DNA from: Streptomyces violaceoruber
GTDB taxonomy: Bacteria; Actinomycetota; Actinomycetes; Streptomycetales; Streptomycetaceae
DNA: 64,000 nt
Direction: 5' to 3'
Assembly (NCBI GenBank): GCA_000720805.1
Contig: JODI01000047.1
Coordinates: forward strand, 1-64,000
Positions 62,972-64,000 of the stretch are shown piece by piece (position 1 is the stretch's first letter; each line of letters starts with the position of its first letter). Under the pieces are notes generated by a model that worked only from the letters and a program-made list of their open reading frames with translations, did not search any database and had not been told where the DNA came from. Position numbers and translations under genes: made by a program.

Positions 62972-64000
62972 CTACACCTCGGCGCGTGCCGTGGCCAGCA
63001 GCTCCTCCGCGTGTGCCCGGGCCGTCTCCGAGTCCTCCTGTCCGGCGAGCATCCGGGACAACTCCCGGATCCGGTCCTCGCCCTCCAGCACCTTCACACC
63101 GGACCGGGTCACGGAACCGTCGTTGGTCTTCTCCACCAGCAACTGCCGGTCGGCGAAGGCGGCCACCTGGGGCAGATGCGTGACGACGACGACCTGCGCG
63201 GTCTTCGCCAGCCGGGCCAGCCGCCGCCCGATCTCCACCGCGGCCTTGCCGCCGACGCCGGCGTCGACCTCGTCGAAGAGGTACGTCGGCACCGGGTCGG
63301 TCCCCGCGAAGACGACCTCCACCGCCAGCATCACCCGCGACAGCTCACCCCCGGACGCGCCCTTGGCGATGGGCCGGGGCGGTGCCCCCGGATGCGGGGC
63401 CAGCAGCAGCTCGACCTCGTCGACACCGGCCGGCCCGTAAGCGACCGCGCGTCCGCCGACCTCGACGCCCTCCGGGTCCTCGGTCTGCCGGATGTCGAAG
63501 GACACGCGCGCGTGCGGCATCGCCAGCGAGGCCAGCTCGGCGGTCACGGCGGCCGCGAACCGCTCGGCGGCCTCGGTCCGCGCGTCCGTCAACGCCTGCG
63601 CCATCCCGCCCAGTTCGGCCCGCAGCGCGTCCCGTTCGGCGGTCAGCTCGTCGATCCGGTCGTCGTCGCCGTCCAGCTCGGTGAGCCGCGCGGCACTCTG
63701 CTCGGCCCACGCCAGCACCGAGGCGACGTCCTCGCCGTACTTCCGCGTCAGCGCGGTCAGCGCGGCCCGCCGTTCCTCCACCGCGGACAGCCGCAGCGGA
63801 TCGGCGTCCAGATCGTCGGCGTACCCGGCGAGCTCGCCCGCCACATCGCCGAGCAGGATCCCGATCTCCCCTATCCGGTCGGCGAGCGCGGCCAGCTCCG
63901 GGTCGTGCGACCGTACGGCGTCCAGGGCCCGCTGCGCCCCCGCGACGAGGGTCGCCGCGTCGATGCCCTCGGGGTCCTCCGGATTGCCGGCGAGCGCGGC
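62972..64000 (-). CDS. recN: DNA repair protein RecN, 3' part (5' end outside window)
   Basis: The last 342 codons or so of an SMC-like ATPase; the frame is open to the window edge. Visible are the end of the coiled-coil region (IDELTAERDALRAELGGMAQ), then the C-terminal ATPase half: ABC signature-like KGASGGELSRVMLAVEVVFA, Walker B PTYLFDEVDAGVGGKAAVE and VVVVTHLPQVAAFADRQLLV. RecN holds broken ends in double-strand break repair. The amino-terminal Walker A lies upstream of the window. Final residues are EELLATARAEV. Confidence 0.95.
   Translation of the reverse strand, partial: AALAGNPEDPEGIDAATLVAGAQRALDAVRSHDPELAALADRIGEIGILLGDVAGELAGYADDLDADPLRLSAVEERRAALTALTRKYGEDVASVLAWAEQSAARLTELDGDDDRIDELTAERDALRAELGGMAQALTDARTEAAERFAAAVTAELASLAMPHARVSFDIRQTEDPEGVEVGGRAVAYGPAGVDEVELLLAPHPGAPPRPIAKGASGGELSRVMLAVEVVFAGTDPVPTYLFDEVDAGVGGKAAVEIGRRLARLAKTAQVVVVTHLPQVAAFADRQLLVEKTNDGSVTRSGVKVLEGEDRIRELSRMLAGQEDSETARAHAEELLATARAEV

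Overview
The window is high-GC actinobacterial DNA, almost certainly from a Streptomyces chromosome. The grounds are strong G/C third-position bias in every real gene, many GTG and TTG starts, streptogrisin proteases, an SepF paralogue, a conservon-type GTPase, and a gene order (dnaE2, sepF-like, der-plsC-cmk-tyrA-aroH, rluB-scpB-scpA-parA, ald, pyrG, recN) that I recall from the conserved core of Streptomyces chromosomes. I have run no database search. Family names come from motif recognition.

Layout. 1-2.3 kb is accessory debris: the tail of a truncated gene, an SRPBCC protein, and remnants of three unrelated transposases (IS5-, IS66- and ISL3-like) around an orphan coding scrap. 2.3-4.1 kb holds a divergent aldo/keto reductase and HxlR regulator, then a frameshifted remnant of a Y-family DNA polymerase. 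4.1-7.6 kb is dnaE2 with a LexA-like box upstream. 7.8-12.1 kb holds two secreted chymotrypsin-like proteases around a slipin, and a DUF1684 protein. 12.1-19.4 kb is a probable sulfur-compound uptake and oxidation cluster: two flavin monooxygenases, ABC ATPase, FAD protein and permease on the minus strand, with the solute-binding lipoprotein divergent. A 23-residue cysteine-ending leader peptide precedes the lipoprotein gene. 19.4-20.2 kb is an eroded conservon.

20.4-29 kb contains a DUF5685 protein with a very Cys-rich tail, a sepF paralogue, an acyl-CoA dehydrogenase, a 55-58 bp tandem-repeat tract, an MFS exporter, a mannosyltransferase-like membrane protein, a PAP2 phosphatase and an I78 inhibitor. 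29.4-33.8 kb has a stand-alone cytochrome oxidase subunit I, an Rpf-LysM secreted protein with a clear promoter and long leader, and two uncharacterised proteins. 33.9-38.3 kb is the aroH-tyrA-cmk-plsC-der operon. 38.5-42.1 kb has a signal-anchored protein, a membrane protein plus Rieske protein pair, and an ADP-ribosylglycohydrolase/Nudix-regulator pair with a perfect operator. 42.3-47 kb is the parA-orf-scpA-scpB-rluB segregation operon. 47.3-53.3 kb carries ald, an NTPase-TPR protein, a Nudix ADP-ribose hydrolase and pyrG. 53.8-64 kb has a GH15 hydrolase, a berberine-bridge-type FAD oxidase, an LLM oxidoreductase, a PucR regulator, a glycosyltransferase, a decapitated MraY-like gene, a GH13 enzyme that occupies its place, and the 3' part of recN.

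The least expected things are the leaderless Cys leader peptide, the three decayed core-gene remnants (Y-polymerase, DUF742, MraY-like) each abutting an intact partner, the tandem-repeat tract, and the Nudix regulator whose operator overlaps its own promoter. I see no CRISPR array, phage, secondary-metabolite cluster or RNA gene.
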